The notes beneath the pieces were generated by a model. That model saw nothing but the letters and a program-made list of their open reading frames with translations. It did no database searches and was not told the DNA's origin. Made by a program: the position numbers and the translations under genes. A DNA stretch of 64,000 bases from Dugong dugon (taxonomy: Eukaryota; Chordata; Mammalia; Sirenia; Dugongidae), in the NCBI GenBank assembly GCA_030035585.1, contig CM057469.1:35804501-35868500 (forward strand). Reading direction: 5' to 3'. Below are positions 31,864 through 43,506 of the stretch, one piece after another (within the stretch, counting starts at the first letter, position 1; each line of letters begins with the position of its first letter).

Positions 31864-32068
31864 CAAGGCCTGGTAGAGCAATAGCAAGTGCTCAGCTGCT
31901 AACCCAAAGGTTGGCATTTCCAACCCACTCAACAGTTCTGCGTGAGAAAGACCTGGCAATCTGCTCCCATAAATATTACAGCCTAGACAACCCAGTGGGG
32001 CAGTTCTACTCTGTCACATGGGGTCACTAGGAGTGGAAAACTGACTGGATGGCACCTAACAACATTAA
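31864..32068 (+). mobile_element. AfroSINE with RTE-type tail
   Basis: Sense copy whose 3' end reads 'gatggcacctaacaacatta', that is, the RTE LINE tail and not the usual 'ggcaacgggtttgg' ending. An informative intermediate for how RTE mobilises the SINE. Confidence 0.88.
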
Positions 32069-32239
32069 CCTCCCAGAGGCCCTTAAGGCTTCTGCTAATA
32101 CTCTACTTGAGCCCTATGGGCTTTCATTAACACTCTTCTCTAGGCCCTTCCAGCTTCTTCCTACCACCCAGTTCCAAATCCAAATGCCATATATTTTAGG
32201 TTTTGATATGTCAATTTCTCACTTCCAGGTTCCAAAACT

Positions 32240-32760
32240 TGTATCAGTTCTCTTTTGCTGCATAACAAAGACAAACAAAACTGAATAGCTTAAAACAACA
32301 ACGATCATTTATTTAGCCCACAAATCTGCAGTTCTGGTAGCGCACAACAGAGGTGACTTGTCTATGCTCCATACAGTATCAGCTGTGAAGACTTGACTGG
32401 AAGATCCACTTCCAAGATAGCTCACTCATATGGCTGGCAAGTTGGTTGTGACTACTGCCTGGCAGTTCAACCAGAGCTGTGGGCTGGGGCCTCAGTTCCT
32501 CTCCATGTGGGCCTCTGCACAGGCTGCTTTGCCTTCCACGTGTCTGGTTTCCAGGAGTGAGCTTCTCATGAGAACCAGGCAGATGTTGCATCACCTTTTA
32601 TGATCTAGCCTTGGAAATCACATAACATCACTTCCACTGTAGTCACAAGCCTGCCCAGGTTCAAGGGGAGAGACTATAGACCCCACATTTTGTCAAGACT
32701 ACATTGTATAAAGAACATGTGGGACAGGAGATGTTGGTACAGCCTTCCTGGAAAATCCGT
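32240..32760 (-). mobile_element. ancient mammalian dispersed repeat, family uncertain
   Basis: 'ttctcttttgctgcataac' followed by 'agcttaaaacaacaacgatc' is the familiar start of a mammal-wide repeat related in layout to the MLT-type LTRs, here seen antisense. I cannot assign the family with certainty. Confidence 0.4.
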
Positions 32761-33464
32761 ATTAGATCAAACATGGGGGTGATTGTCAGACTTCTACAAT
32801 TTAAGGCATCACATTAACCTAACTCAGCAGTCTGACTGCTTTATCTTAGTCCAGAGCAGCAGTTCTCAAAGGCTGGACCACCGCCCAATTTGGATTCATG
32901 ATGACATCGTACATGGCAAAACAAGAAAAATAAATATATAGGCGTATAGTAAAGCTCAATTTTTAAACTTAAAGGCTAGAGCCTTACATCTTCCCTTCTT
33001 TTCTGATGTCAAAATGTCTTTTCTTTTATTAAATGATAGTGATAGTAGATATTAATTGTTTTCTTAACGGTGTCATATCAATCCCCTCCACCTCCTTTTT
33101 TTTTTTTTTTTTACTTTTATTTATTTTTGTTTTTTGATCAATGAAATGCAAAAGTCTAAAGAACCACTGTCTAGAAGTTATCATAACATTGAATCCAGCC
33201 TTTGCTTGACAACCTCTCAAATAATGTGGAGGCTTTCTTGATTTACTAGCATGCACTCTGAAACAGTAATCACTATGTGGATGTTTAGAAAAAGTCATGC
33301 AGTTACCTGTGTTACAGCTCAAGCTCAAACCATAAGGGCATTTTAACTCTCCTGTGACTATAATTCAATGAAACAATAGGTAACAAGAGGTACTATATCT
33401 CTCAAAACAGACTAAAGTTACAGATCTACAGGTATAAAGAAATACTCATATCCTTACATCAAAG
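32761..33464. other. unassigned intergenic DNA
   Basis: A T-run with TTTA repeats lies at 33096-33135. Nothing else recognised. Confidence 0.4.
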
Positions 33465-33582
33465 GAATCTTTGAAGTGAGATCTAGGAATCCCTTGGTAG
33501 TCACCACGTTCACATGCCTGAAAAGTAATGTGGGGTTCCAGATGAAGGCTCAGGAAATAGAAAGTTAGAGGAGAAACTATAC
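33465..33582 (+). repeat. direct repeat unit A (first copy)
   Basis: About 115 bases resembling 34263-34380; both begin ggaatctttgaagtgaga and share 'ggaaagtaatgt'-type text and 'gaggagaaac' at the end. Confidence 0.65.
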
Positions 33583-34262
33583 ATAGCGTCATAATGCTGG
33601 GTGTGTGTGTGGCTTGTTTACTGGAGGGGTTGGAGTTGAAACGGGGCATTGGCACAAGGCAGATATGGAGATAAGGATTTGGGAGTCACTTTTATAAAGC
33701 TGAACAAGCTCTATGAATGAATGAAGAGGTAATAAGTTCTATGAATAAAGTAGTGCCAAAGGAGAAATCATTTCATTATTATTTACTGAGAACTTACTAT
33801 CTTATAGGCTCTTTAGTTATGAGGAAGAACAAGACAAGGTCCTTACCCTCAAAGAGCTAAAATTCACATGGGGAGAAAACATGTGAACAATTAAATAGAA
33901 TATAGTACGAGGCTATTAGTACTATGGGCGCCCCAAAGAAGGGAGGATGAGTTTTGCCTAACACTGAGGGTAGGGAAGGTCATGGGGTGGAAAATAATAG
34001 ATAACAACACCAAGGGTCAGGATTGAATTTTGAGATGTTCCCACAGTTTTAGGATAAGATGAAGAAGAGGATCTGGGGAAGGAGTTAGAAAGTAGTTTGT
34101 AAGATAGTAGAGGAATCATACAAGGAGTTTCAAGAAGATAGCATTAGTAAACGTATCAAAAGCTACAAACCTGTTTGAGGATTTAGACTGAGAGATGAAT
34201 AAAGAGGGAGAGAGAGGTTTATTTTATACTAGAAGGTCTCCAGAAATTCCTTGGTCTTATCT
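33583..34262. other. intergenic spacer between the direct repeats
   Basis: The stretch 33770-33920 resembles a mammal-wide repeat ('caagacaaggtccttaccct'). Otherwise unassigned. Confidence 0.35.
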
Positions 34263-34380
34263 AGGAATCTTTGAAGTGAGAACCAGAAATCCTTCACTAA
34301 TCACCAGGATCACATGTGTGGAAAGTAATGTCATATTCAAGATCAATATTTAAAAAATACAGAGTCAGAGGAGAAACAAC
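34263..34380 (+). repeat. direct repeat unit A (second copy)
   Basis: Diverged partner of 33465-33582, about 800 bases downstream. Confidence 0.65.
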
Positions 34381-34492
34381 AAAAATGGCATCTGGCTTTT
34401 TCTTAAATTATTGTAGTGCTTAAGGGCATTGGACTTCTAACAATATATTGTATTAAGAGAATGGAGCAAACACAGATTCCTTCTTTATAACC

Positions 34493-34694
34493 AGTTCCCA
34501 TTGAGTCAATTCAGACTCATGGGCAACCCCACGTGTGTCAAAGCAGAACTGTGCTCCATAGGACTTTCAATGGCTGGTTTTTCAAAACTAGATTGCCACG
34601 TCTTTCTTCTGAGGTGCCTCTGGGTAGACTCAAACCTCCAGCCTTTTGGTTATCAGCTGAGCATGTTAACCATTTGGACCACCCAAGGACTCCT
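34493..34694 (-). mobile_element. AfroSINE, diverged subfamily
   Basis: Antisense; variant with 'catgggcaaccccacgtgtg'. Confidence 0.85.
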
Positions 34695-35733
34695 CCTTCT
34701 TTGCACTACTCCATAAACACTGGGTCTACCAGAGAAGGTAGTGAGAGTTATTGCTCTGTTCTTTTGCTTAAGGCAATTGAAACTGAGTTGCTTATATATA
34801 AAAAGATCTCAAAATTTAAAAATTAGGGAGACAAATTATAAAACAGTGTTATCTCAAAAACCATGTTTAAGAAAAAGTCAATTGACAAGCTATTAATGAA
34901 AGAGTAGTAGAAGGTTCAGGGCTTTATTAGATAAACTAGGAGGGTGTGGGGGGAGACGATTTCTAAATCACCAATATGAAACCAACTCTAAAATTTAAAA
35001 GATAAAAATTATAAAAACAGAACAGGAGGAAAAGGGGATGGAGTCTAGTTCTATCTATATTACCAAAACTAGAGAATAGGGGAAATCTTATAAATATAAA
35101 ACTAAACAGGCTTGTGTTAATTAATTAAAAGATAGAACACAGAGAAATAAAGGGGTTTACTTAGACACTACATCCCACCTTACAGGTGAATTTTAATTTA
35201 CACATAAAAAGTAATCCTATAATCAGAGGACCCCGATCCAAATGGTCCTGAATATTTCCTTGCTCCAGAATGTCATTCCATAAGCTTTCCTTTGGAGAGA
35301 AGGAGAACAAATTTTTCCTCTAGAAATAGTCAAATATGTCTTTTTTTAATAGAATTCCTCACTTGAATGGACATTTTCTGACTCAATCACACAGAAAATT
35401 ATTAGATTCTCTAAATAGTTTTAAAAGTCTCCATCGGATCTTTGTGTGTGAGTGATACCCAAGTGCTCTCTGGAAGGAGCACCTGGAACTCACATGGATT
35501 GTCAGTAGGGGAGCAGAGGCTAGGCCAGAGAGCCTGGACATAAGCATGCTAAACAGAGTACAACAAAACAAGACTGATTTAATTTCATTCTGAAATATTC
35601 TTATAAAACCCCATATCTATTTTCTTCATTTCATAAATAAGTTTTCTTTACAGCTACTAGAAGAAAATGTGGCCTTTTACAACATCTATATTCAGTAAGG
35701 AGGTATGATTTTGTCTTCTTTTCTGACCATGGC
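34695..35733 (-). other. probable ANKRD45 3' UTR and flank
   Basis: The sequence downstream of the ANKRD45 stop on the minus strand must contain its 3' UTR. An AATAAA on that strand (complement of tttatt at 34923-34928) is a possible poly(A) signal, but I cannot tell it from chance. No repeat recognised. Confidence 0.35.
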
Positions 35734-35768
35734 TTAGGTTACCACAGATTTGGCACTCTTCACTCGAC
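35734..35768 (-). CDS. ANKRD45: ANKRD45 last coding exon
   Basis: The coding part is 35 bases: with one base carried from the previous exon it reads GRVKSAKSVVT then TAA. The acceptor follows gttccctttcag. VKSAKSV is the known end region of ANKRD45. From memory the human protein continues about 14 residues further (SHDQKR...), and the downstream elephant-type sequence still resembles that extension out of frame. So the C-terminus appears slightly shortened here by a small indel or a new stop. The tail is unlikely to be essential. Confidence 0.82.
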
Positions 35769-36249
35769 CTGAAAGGGAACAGATTTTTAAATTATAGTTA
35801 GCTTGCAATATGAAACAAAATGAAGCCAGTTTTTAAAACAGTGGGCATAAAATAAATCAGGACATCCTAGCCTGCATTAGCCATGGAGTTGTTGGTATAT
35901 CAAATGAAGTATTCATCCCTCCTTTTTTAAATATCTGAAGCTGCACAATCACATTTCCTACATAATCAGTATAATTGTTGATAGTTCTGCCACTGACTAG
36001 AGTAACTTTGTCTTCACTTCCTTCATTATATAGTGAAGTGTTAGTTTAGAGGTTCCATCCAGATCTAACATTCTATGATACAGGAATAAGATGCTGGAGA
36101 GGATGTGACAATAGGGGACTTGGGGAGACAGGCAATTCTTCCTCACAGGTAAGAAGTGAGGGAGGGTTGTTGGGTCAGGGTAATGGTAGTGATGGAGCAG
36201 GGGGAGAAGATGGGAATCAACCAACTATATAACCAATAATTCAAGTTTT
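35769..36249. other. ANKRD45 intron, unassigned
   Basis: No recognised repeat or exon. Confidence 0.4.
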
Positions 36250-36850
36250 AATTATCTCACTGTAGATAGACCAATCTATAGTGATTTCTCTTTCTCTAAA
36301 CTTCTCTCCCTCTAATCCACTTCACAAGGAAAGCCAGACTATTCTCCCCTACTTAATCCCTCTTGTCTCCTACCCTAAAGGTTTTAATGGCATTCCACTG
36401 TCCAGAAAATGAAGTCCAAGCTTCTAATCTTACAATTCAATACTTTTCATAAATGATCACAAGTTAATCCTCCAACCTTATTTTCTACTGTTCCTTAACA
36501 CAGAATCAGCTATAATCACCCAGGTGGGTACTCTCCATGTCCCTATATTTCCACCTTTGACCGTTTTATCATCATATAGTACTTCCATTCTGAAATTTCC
36601 TTCTGATTCCAGTGGGGCTACCCATCCATCCAAGCAATTCCTCTTTCTCCATGAAACTTCCTCTTTCTATTTAGCCTCCTCCGAATACACATACTACTTA
36701 GTTTATCTTTTCAGCTCTGCATGTTTTACTAACAAACTAGGTGGTAGGCTCCTTAAAGACAAGAACAGTATAAAGCTTCTGTCTCCTCCAGGATACTAGA
36801 GGGAATATAAATATAAATATGCTCAATAAATATTAATTATAGATAGCAAG
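36250..36850 (+). mobile_element. L2 3' half
   Basis: Sense L2-like text: 'aatgaagtccaagcttctaa' and, at the end, 'taggctccttaaagacaaga' followed by 'atgctcaataaatatta', the usual L2 3' terminus. Confidence 0.65.
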
Positions 36851-36892
36851 AGATCTTCTGTCACAATAGCTGGACAAGGTTAAGTGTCTTAA

Positions 36893-38385
36893 TTTTTTAA
36901 AACCACAGCCCATTTTGATAAACATAAAAATCTTAGGTATCTGGGTATCCACATACAAAAGAATGAAGTTGGACCCCTACCTCACACCATACACAAAAAT
37001 TAACTAAAATAGACTACAGAACTAAATGTAAGAACTAAAGCTATAAAACTCTTAGAAAAAAACATAAGAGTAAATCCTCATGATCTTGAATTAGGTAATG
37101 GTTTCTTAGATATGACACCAAACCACAGCAATAAAAGGAAAAAACAGAAAAACTGAACTTCATCAAAATTAAAATTTTTTTGTTTCAAAGGACATGAGCA
37201 GGAAAATGAAAAGACAATCCACAGAACAGTAGAAAATATTTGAAAATCATATCTCCAATAAGGAACTTGTATCCAGGATACATAAAGAACTATTACAACT
37301 CAAAAATTTTTTAAAAACCCAATTTTAAAACGGAGAAAAGATTTGAATGACATTTCTCCAAGTAAGATATACAAACAGCCGGTAAGCACATGAAAAGAAA
37401 TTTAACATTAGTAGTCATCAGGGAAATGTAAATTAGAACTATGATGTAATACCATTTTACATCCACTCAGATGGCTAAAAAATATATAGATAATAACATG
37501 TTGGCAAGGATGTGCAGAAATTAGAACCCTCATACTCTGCTGGTGGGAATGTAAAATTGTGCAGCCATTTTGGAAAACAGTATGTCAGTTCCTCAAAAGG
37601 TTAAACACTGAGTTAACATTTGACTACAGATATATACAGATATATACTCAAGAGAAATTAAAAACATATGGCCACACACAAATTTTTACACAAATGTTCA
37701 TAGCAGCTATATTTAAAATAGCCAGAAAGATGGAAACAACCTAAGTGTCCCTCAACTGATAAATGTGTACACAAAATTTATATCCACACAACGGAATATT
37801 ATTTGGTGGTAAAAAGGAATGAAATACTGATACATGCTGCAATATAGATGAACCTTAAAAACGTTATGCTATGTGGAAAAAGCCAAACAAAAAAGGTCAC
37901 ATATCATATGATTCTATTTATATGAAATGTCATAACAGCCAAATCCATAGAGGCAGAAAGTAGATAAATGGTTGTGAGGGGCTGGGGAAAAGGAGGAATG
38001 GGAAGTGACCGCAGATGGGTATGGGGTTTCTTTTTTAGGGTAACCCAAAAAATCCATTGCTGTCAAGTTAAGTCTGACACATAGCAACCCAACAGGACAC
38101 AGCAGAACTGCCCCATGGGGTTTCTAGGGAGTGGCTGGTGGATTCAAACTACCAACCTTTTGGTTAGCAGCCATAGATCTTAACCACTGTACCACCAGGG
38201 CTCCTTTTTAGGGTAGGGTGATAAAAATATTCTAAGATTGGATAGTGGTGATGGTTGCACAACTCTGAATATACTAAAAGCCACTGAAATACATACTTTA
38301 AAAGGGTGAATTTTATGGTAGAAGAATTATATCTCAGTAAAGCTGTTATTTAAAAAACAAAAACAAAAAAAAAAACTTAGGTATC
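36893..38385 (+). mobile_element. old L1M ORF2 end and 3' UTR
   Basis: Sense copy covering the ORF2 C-terminal third ('aacttcatcaaaattaaaat', 'tgctggtgggaatgtaaaa', then the segment encoding ending with the heavily conserved 'ggaatattatttggtggtaa') and a 3' UTR ending in an A-rich tail at 38352-38375. An AfroSINE interrupts it at 38043. Many disruptions; placental-age. Confidence 0.88.
38043..38204 (-). mobile_element. AfroSINE inside L1M 3' UTR
   Basis: Antisense copy bracketed by ttttagggta on both sides, a target-site duplication. Confidence 0.92.
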
Positions 38386-38836
38386 CCTGCCACAAAGATT
38401 CTGATACATGCACCTTCCCCATTCAAAGGACAGTATTCCCACGATATATTTTTTCCCCTAAATATAGACTCATAATACTGAACATGCTGTTTCACATTCT
38501 ACTACCCTATCTCCCAGAAGGACATGCCTCCCTAGTTGAGAATCACTGGTTCACTAATCAAAGGCACAGTAAACTACATAAAATTAAATGATTGATGATT
38601 GTTCTAATGTTAAAGTTAGTATTAGACATTCTCTATAGAAAGAGTTCAGTTATTATTATTAGTTATTACTAATATTAAAAGTAATATCAAAATTAGGGAG
38701 CTATATCATGGACTAGTGCTTGTAACATGGTTAATGACTAATAGAGATAATTAAAATCAGACTATCTCATAAATTGCAACATGAACCTAATTTTCATCTT
38801 TTCTGACATTCATATAATTTTTTATGCAAAACTTAC
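38386..38836. other. ANKRD45 intron, unassigned
   Basis: AT-rich; nothing recognised. Confidence 0.4.
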
Positions 38837-38975
38837 CTGGTGTAGACATTTTTGTGAAAATGGGAGTCACAATATCTTCTAACTGTTGTTTCTGTTCAAA
38901 AAGCTCGTTAATGGAAGCTTCCAAATGGGTTTCCAGCCACTCATTTTTTGCACGGCACGCAGTGAGGATGGTATT
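38837..38975 (-). CDS. ANKRD45: ANKRD45 penultimate coding exon
   Basis: 139 bases, phase 0 at its start and one spare base at its end. The peptide runs NTILTACRAKNEWLETHLEA, then SINELFEQKQQLEDIVTPIF and TKMSTP. It is helical and charged, matching the C-terminal region of ANKRD45 after the ankyrin repeats. The donor is CCAG|GTAAGT and the acceptor is gtccctag|AATACC. It joins exactly in frame to the exons at 44606-44700 and 35734-35768, and all residues fit a functional gene. Confidence 0.93.
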
Positions 38976-39046
38976 CTAGGGACAGAGTACAAAATTTACT
39001 TTCTACTTATTTATTGAAAAACAAAACTCTTTAGAATCTCTAAACC

Positions 39047-39263
39047 AGCACTGTCCAACAGAAATTTCTGTGATGATGTAAATGATCTGTATCTGCATCT
39101 GCACTGTTCAGTACAGTAGCCATTAGCCACATGTGACTAATGAATACTTGAAATGTGGCTAGTGTGACTGAGGAACTGAACTTTAAATTTTATTTAATTT
39201 TAATTAATTCAAACTTAAAAAGCCTCATAAGATCAGTGGCTACTCTATTAGACAGTACAGCTC
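39047..39263 (+). mobile_element. MER5A-like hAT DNA transposon remnant
   Basis: Bounded by a short imperfect inverted repeat: cagcactgtccaac on the left and, on the right, attagacagtacagctct (MER5 ends CAGYRCTGTCC). The internal 'tagccattagccacatgtga' is the MER5 hallmark. Non-autonomous, pre-placental age. Confidence 0.85.
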
Positions 39264-39869
39264 TAATATTAGTGGAGTATGAGTATAATAAACCTTCTCA
39301 CAATCTAGAGTCATGAAGCCTTGTGCCAGTCTATGCTATTTCCCTAATTCTGTATCTCCACTTCTAATGCTTTATTTTTACTAAGCCCTGTAACAAAGAT
39401 AAGTGCTTGCCAAGGTTAGAAAAAAAGAGGTGGATAGTGAGCTACATGCAGGTCAACAGACAATGTTGATTCTGAATATTTTATTCCCTCTCAGATGGTT
39501 CACAGGAGGAAGAAGTGCTAGAAATGCAAGAAGAGCTCCACCTCACTGAAAATCTGTCAAATTGCATTATAAAACCATCTCAATGCATATGTGTAGTAAA
39601 TTGCTAATGTCTGATTTAAGATACCAGGACAAATTTGGAAAACTTAAAGCTTCATTTCCTCCTGGCCTCCCTAGTCCAGGTTGGTCCTCTTTTGTCTACT
39701 GTACCATGCTTCCTCATCTTCCTCACCACCAACAAGGAGAAAGAGACTGAGAGATTGAAAGACTGAGAAACTGTAAGTGAAAGAGAGAGACAGAAAGATA
39801 AAAAGCAAAAGAGAAAAGAAGAGTTACATGACTGTCTTTGGGAGTATTATTTCTGACTACTTTGAAACT
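39264..39869. other. ANKRD45 intron, unassigned
   Basis: A purine-rich run lies at 39735-39825 (gagaaagag-type simple sequence). Otherwise nothing recognised. Confidence 0.4.
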
Positions 39870-39995
39870 CATAAAAATTGAAAATAAGAGAGGTTAAACA
39901 ATTTGCCCAAGGTCCTACTTCTGTTCAAAGCAGAGCTAGGACTACAGTCTCAATTTCTGCCTCCTAAACAAATGTTCTTTCCATTGTGACATGCT
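39870..39995 (-). mobile_element. MIR
   Basis: Antisense MIR: 'gaggttaaacaatttgccca' and 'agagctaggactacagtctc'. Confidence 0.65.
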
Positions 39996-40445
39996 GATTT
40001 CTAAGCTAGGTGAAGGTCTTCCTTTATGATCATCAATATAATATTTAAGGATTTCTCTATTTGTGGGGATTTCTAACGGTCCACACTAACATCACCAGAT
40101 ATAGCATTCCCAGTTTTAGAAGATGAAGAATAGACTTTCTGCAGTGAAAAAGCATCAATCTATATTCAGTAAAAGGAGGAATATGAAAGAATGATGAAGG
40201 TATATAGAATTTCATATAGAATTTTTCTGCATGTATTCCTGGGTTTATCATGAATTGTTACATTCTTTAAGGTAGGGAGGCCTAAGGGCAGTTGAAAGAT
40301 AATTATTGGCAGAACATAAAAGCTGTGAAGACCTCAGGTACAACTTAGCTTTCTCCTCACCATCTTAAATGCAAAGCACGTAACTGAATTTTTCCTTACA
40401 GAAAGGGGCCAATATATAAAGAGTTCAAAGAAAGCATCTGTGGAA
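39996..40445. other. ANKRD45 intron, unassigned
   Basis: Nothing recognised. Confidence 0.4.
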
Positions 40446-41905
40446 TAGAACAACTACAGTAAAATAAAAGAAATTCCAGAAATAGGAATACATCATAAAA
40501 CTATAATAATAGTAGAGGACTTTACTATACCTCTTTCAGAATTTGATAAAGTAACCAAAAAATTATTAAGAATATACAGGATCTGAATATGTAGTCAACA
40601 AACTCAAGTTTAAAGAACTTCGTACTTTTTATAAGTAGAGTATGGACAGTTTTCCCATAGAACATTTGTCAAAAAATGATAATTTTCTGGTCACAATCAA
40701 AATTTGAGATTTATAGGCATATTATCTGATAAAAATTTAATGAAATTAGAAATTACTGACAACAAAATGATCATCTGGAATTAAAAAGCAAACATCTACA
40801 GAACTCAAGATCAAAAAGTAAATTAAAATTGAAATTATAAATTAATGACAAAGATTATTTCACGTAAAAAGCTACAGGATACAGTTAAAGCTTTACCCAG
40901 AGGAAAATCTGTACCTTTAAATGGCTTTGTTAAGGTATAGAAAATAAATACATTTAGCAAAAAAATAAATAGACAAAATCAATTTAGGAAGCTAAAAAAA
41001 GGACAAAAAAATAGGCCAAAAGACGTTAAGAGGTAAAAAAAAAATAATAATAAGCTGAAATTAATTAAATAGAATAAATTAATAAAACATTAGAAATGAT
41101 AAATAAACCAAAAGCTAGTTTTTAAAAAGATAATAGATAGACTATGGGCAAGCCTAAAATAAACAAACAAAAAAAAGCAATAAGTAAGAGAAAGCAGAGA
41201 AATACACATGTAAGAGAGAGATCAAAAGAATTATAAGAAAATACAATGTGTAACTTTATCGCAAGAAATTAAAAATTATAAAGGAAATTGATAATATAGC
41301 AAAATACGAATTACCAACATTAACCCAAGAAGAGGTAGGAACATGAACAGACCCACAAATGTGGAAGAAATTGAAGTGCTTGTTAAAGAACTAACACTTT
41401 AAAAAGACCAAGACAGTTTTACATGAAATTCTTATCTTTCAGGGAACAAGTTTTGTTGTTGTTAGTTGCTGTCAAGTCGAGTCCACCTCATGGCGACCCC
41501 ATCTGTGCAGAGTAGAACTGCTCCATAGGGTTTTCAAGGCTGTGACCTTCCGGAAGAAGATCGCCAGGCCTGTCTTCCAAGGTACTTCTGGGTGGGTTTG
41601 AACCGCCAACCTTTCGGCTAGTAGTCGAGCGCTTAACCATCTGCGCCACCCAACCAACTCTGATAGTACTAGCACACAAGAGAAAGGAAAGTAAATCTAT
41701 TACACTTAAAAGGGAATTTATACATTAAATACTAGGAATCCAAATGGTGTATCAAAAGAATAATACATCTTGATGGAATAGAGTTCATTTCAGGAATGCA
41801 GGGATAGTGCAACATTAGAAAATCTAGCTATATAATTATTCTAATAAGATAAAGGAAAAACCCATATAACAACAATAATAGACACCTTAAAAGCTTCAAT
41901 AAAAT
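40446..41905 (+). mobile_element. old L1M/HAL1-type ORF2 fragment, split by SINE
   Basis: Sense, very A-rich L1 ORF2 text: 'agtagaggactttactatac', 'ttctggtcacaatcaaaatt' (SDHN region), 'aagctacaggatacagttaa' and, after the SINE, 'cttgatggaatagagttca'. It spans from the endonuclease into RT with many indels. Confidence 0.7.
41455..41650 (-). mobile_element. AfroSINE, diverged subfamily with RTE-like 3' end
   Basis: Antisense copy whose left end reads gttgttgttagttgctgtca, the RTE-type tail. The head end reads gcgccacccaacc. Confidence 0.88.
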
Positions 41906-41917
41906 GCAGCAGTTATT

Positions 41918-42130
41918 CCATAGTATAGACTCTTGAGTCAAACTGTCTGAGTTCAAATCCTCATTCTTCCACTTGAGAACTGTGTGACTTTGGGAAAATT
42001 CTTTAATCTCTCTGAGCTTCATTTTCTTTATCTGGAAAAATAACAGTATCTACTTCATAGGGTTATTATACAGAGTAAATGAATTAATTTATGTATTTAC
42101 AACAGTACACGGAATGTATTAAGTGCTAAA
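41918..42130 (+). mobile_element. MIR
   Basis: A nearly full MIR: 'ctgagttcaaatcctcattc', 'tgtgtgactttgggaaaatt', 'cttcatagggttattataca'. Confidence 0.82.
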
Positions 42131-42151
42131 ATAAAATGTTTATGGAGTGTT

Positions 42152-42196
42152 ATGGATTGAATTGCATCCCCCAAAAAATATGCACTGTACCATCTC
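42152..42196 (+). mobile_element. MLT1-type LTR end fragment
   Basis: tgttatggattgaattgcat followed by ccccc is the start of an MLT1-class LTR (ERVL-MaLR). Only about 45 bases remain. A fossil. Confidence 0.6.
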
Positions 42197-42199
42197 TGT

Positions 42200-42355
42200 T
42201 GGAAAACAGACATTATTGTGCTTACTTCCCAGAGGAAGAATTGGAGATCCAAAAAGGTGAAATGACTTACTCCAAATCATAAAGCTAATTAATGTAGGAG
42301 CTGAGAGCAAAGCACTGATCTCCTACTTCTAGCCCCATACTTAACTCTTCTAAAT
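42200..42355 (-). mobile_element. MIR
   Basis: Antisense MIR text: 'gtgaaatgacttactccaaa' and 'gtaggagctgagagcaaagc'. Confidence 0.6.
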
Positions 42356-42670
42356 GAATTATCAGTATCTTACTTCTAAGACAACCAAAAAGATTTGATA
42401 GTTCCTTTCACTTTGGCTTGCTCTGAAAGTCTTCTGTAGAAGGTTTCCAAGAAAAATGATTTACTTACTCCTTAAGAGAGCGCTTATCAAGGGTCTACTA
42501 GATACAAGGCACTTTGCTAAGCATTTGGGTTTCAGAGATAAGTAAGGGATTTTCTACGTGGGAAGCTCACCATCTTGTGGGAGAGACAGACAAGTAGTCT
42601 GCAAATTACAGTACAGTGGAACAAGCACCATTATAATGACACTGTCAGAGTGCCATGGAACCAGATACCA
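42356..42670. other. ANKRD45 intron with an unnamed old repeat
   Basis: 'actagatacaaggcactttg' through about 42650 resembles the mammal-wide repeat also seen at 33770-33920. Not named. Confidence 0.4.
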
Positions 42671-42829
42671 AAACCAAATCCAGTGCCACAGAGTCAATTC
42701 CAACTCATAGTGACCTTGTAGGGCAGAGTACAACATCCCCATAGGGTTTCCAAGGCTGTAATCTTTTTGGAAGCAAAATGCCACATCTATCTCCCACAGA
42801 GTGCTTAATCACTGTGACATCAGGGCTCC
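42671..42829 (-). mobile_element. AfroSINE, internally shortened
   Basis: Antisense; both termini recognisable, with the region between 42795 and 42805 missing about 35 bases relative to longer copies. Confidence 0.88.
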
Positions 42830-43505
42830 TAACTTATCTTGGCAGAGGGAGGGAACGGTCTGCAAAACATGCCCAAGAGGAAGCAATCTTTGAATTTTGT
42901 TCTGAAGAAAAAGTAGGCAGAGCACAAAGAGTGGGAAGAGTCCAAGAGAACAGCATGAGCAAAGCATGGCGGTGAGATAAAGGATGGAGAAGTTCTGTAA
43001 GGCTGGGGCTCAGGGTGCATATTAGATGGGAGAGTCTGTAGATGAGGAAAGAAAAGTGGGCAGAGATCATGTCATAAAGGGTTTTGGGAGCCATTCCAAA
43101 GAGTTTAGGGTTAACTTACACTACTGTTCTTAACTTTCTCAACTTTTAACAATTCCTCAGTCCACTTAAATCATACTTATGACCCTCACTACTCCACTGA
43201 CACCATCATAGTAAAGGCCATCAGTGACCTCCTTTGTGACCAATCCAATGAAATCTCATCCAACTTTCCTCGGCCTTTCGGCAGCACTGGAAACTACTGA
43301 CCATAACCTCTTTCCTGTATACCTTCCTTCCTTTGCTTTGTCTTGACTTTCATCTTAGCTTTTTGGCTGCTCTGTCATGATTTTTCCAGGCTTCTCTGTG
43401 GGCTCTTACTCTTCCATCCACTGCTTGATGTCGGTGTTCCTCAGGCTCTGTCCTCCACCATGTCTTCATCTCACTCTGCATTTTCTGGGGTATCTCATTC
43501 ATTCC
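42830..43505 (+). mobile_element. unassigned intron then L2 fragment
   Basis: From about 43110 the sense text resembles the L2 ORF2 end/3' region ('aaaggccatcagtgacctcc', 'ccataacctctttcctgtat'). 42830-43110 is unassigned. Confidence 0.5.
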
Positions 43506-43506
43506 T

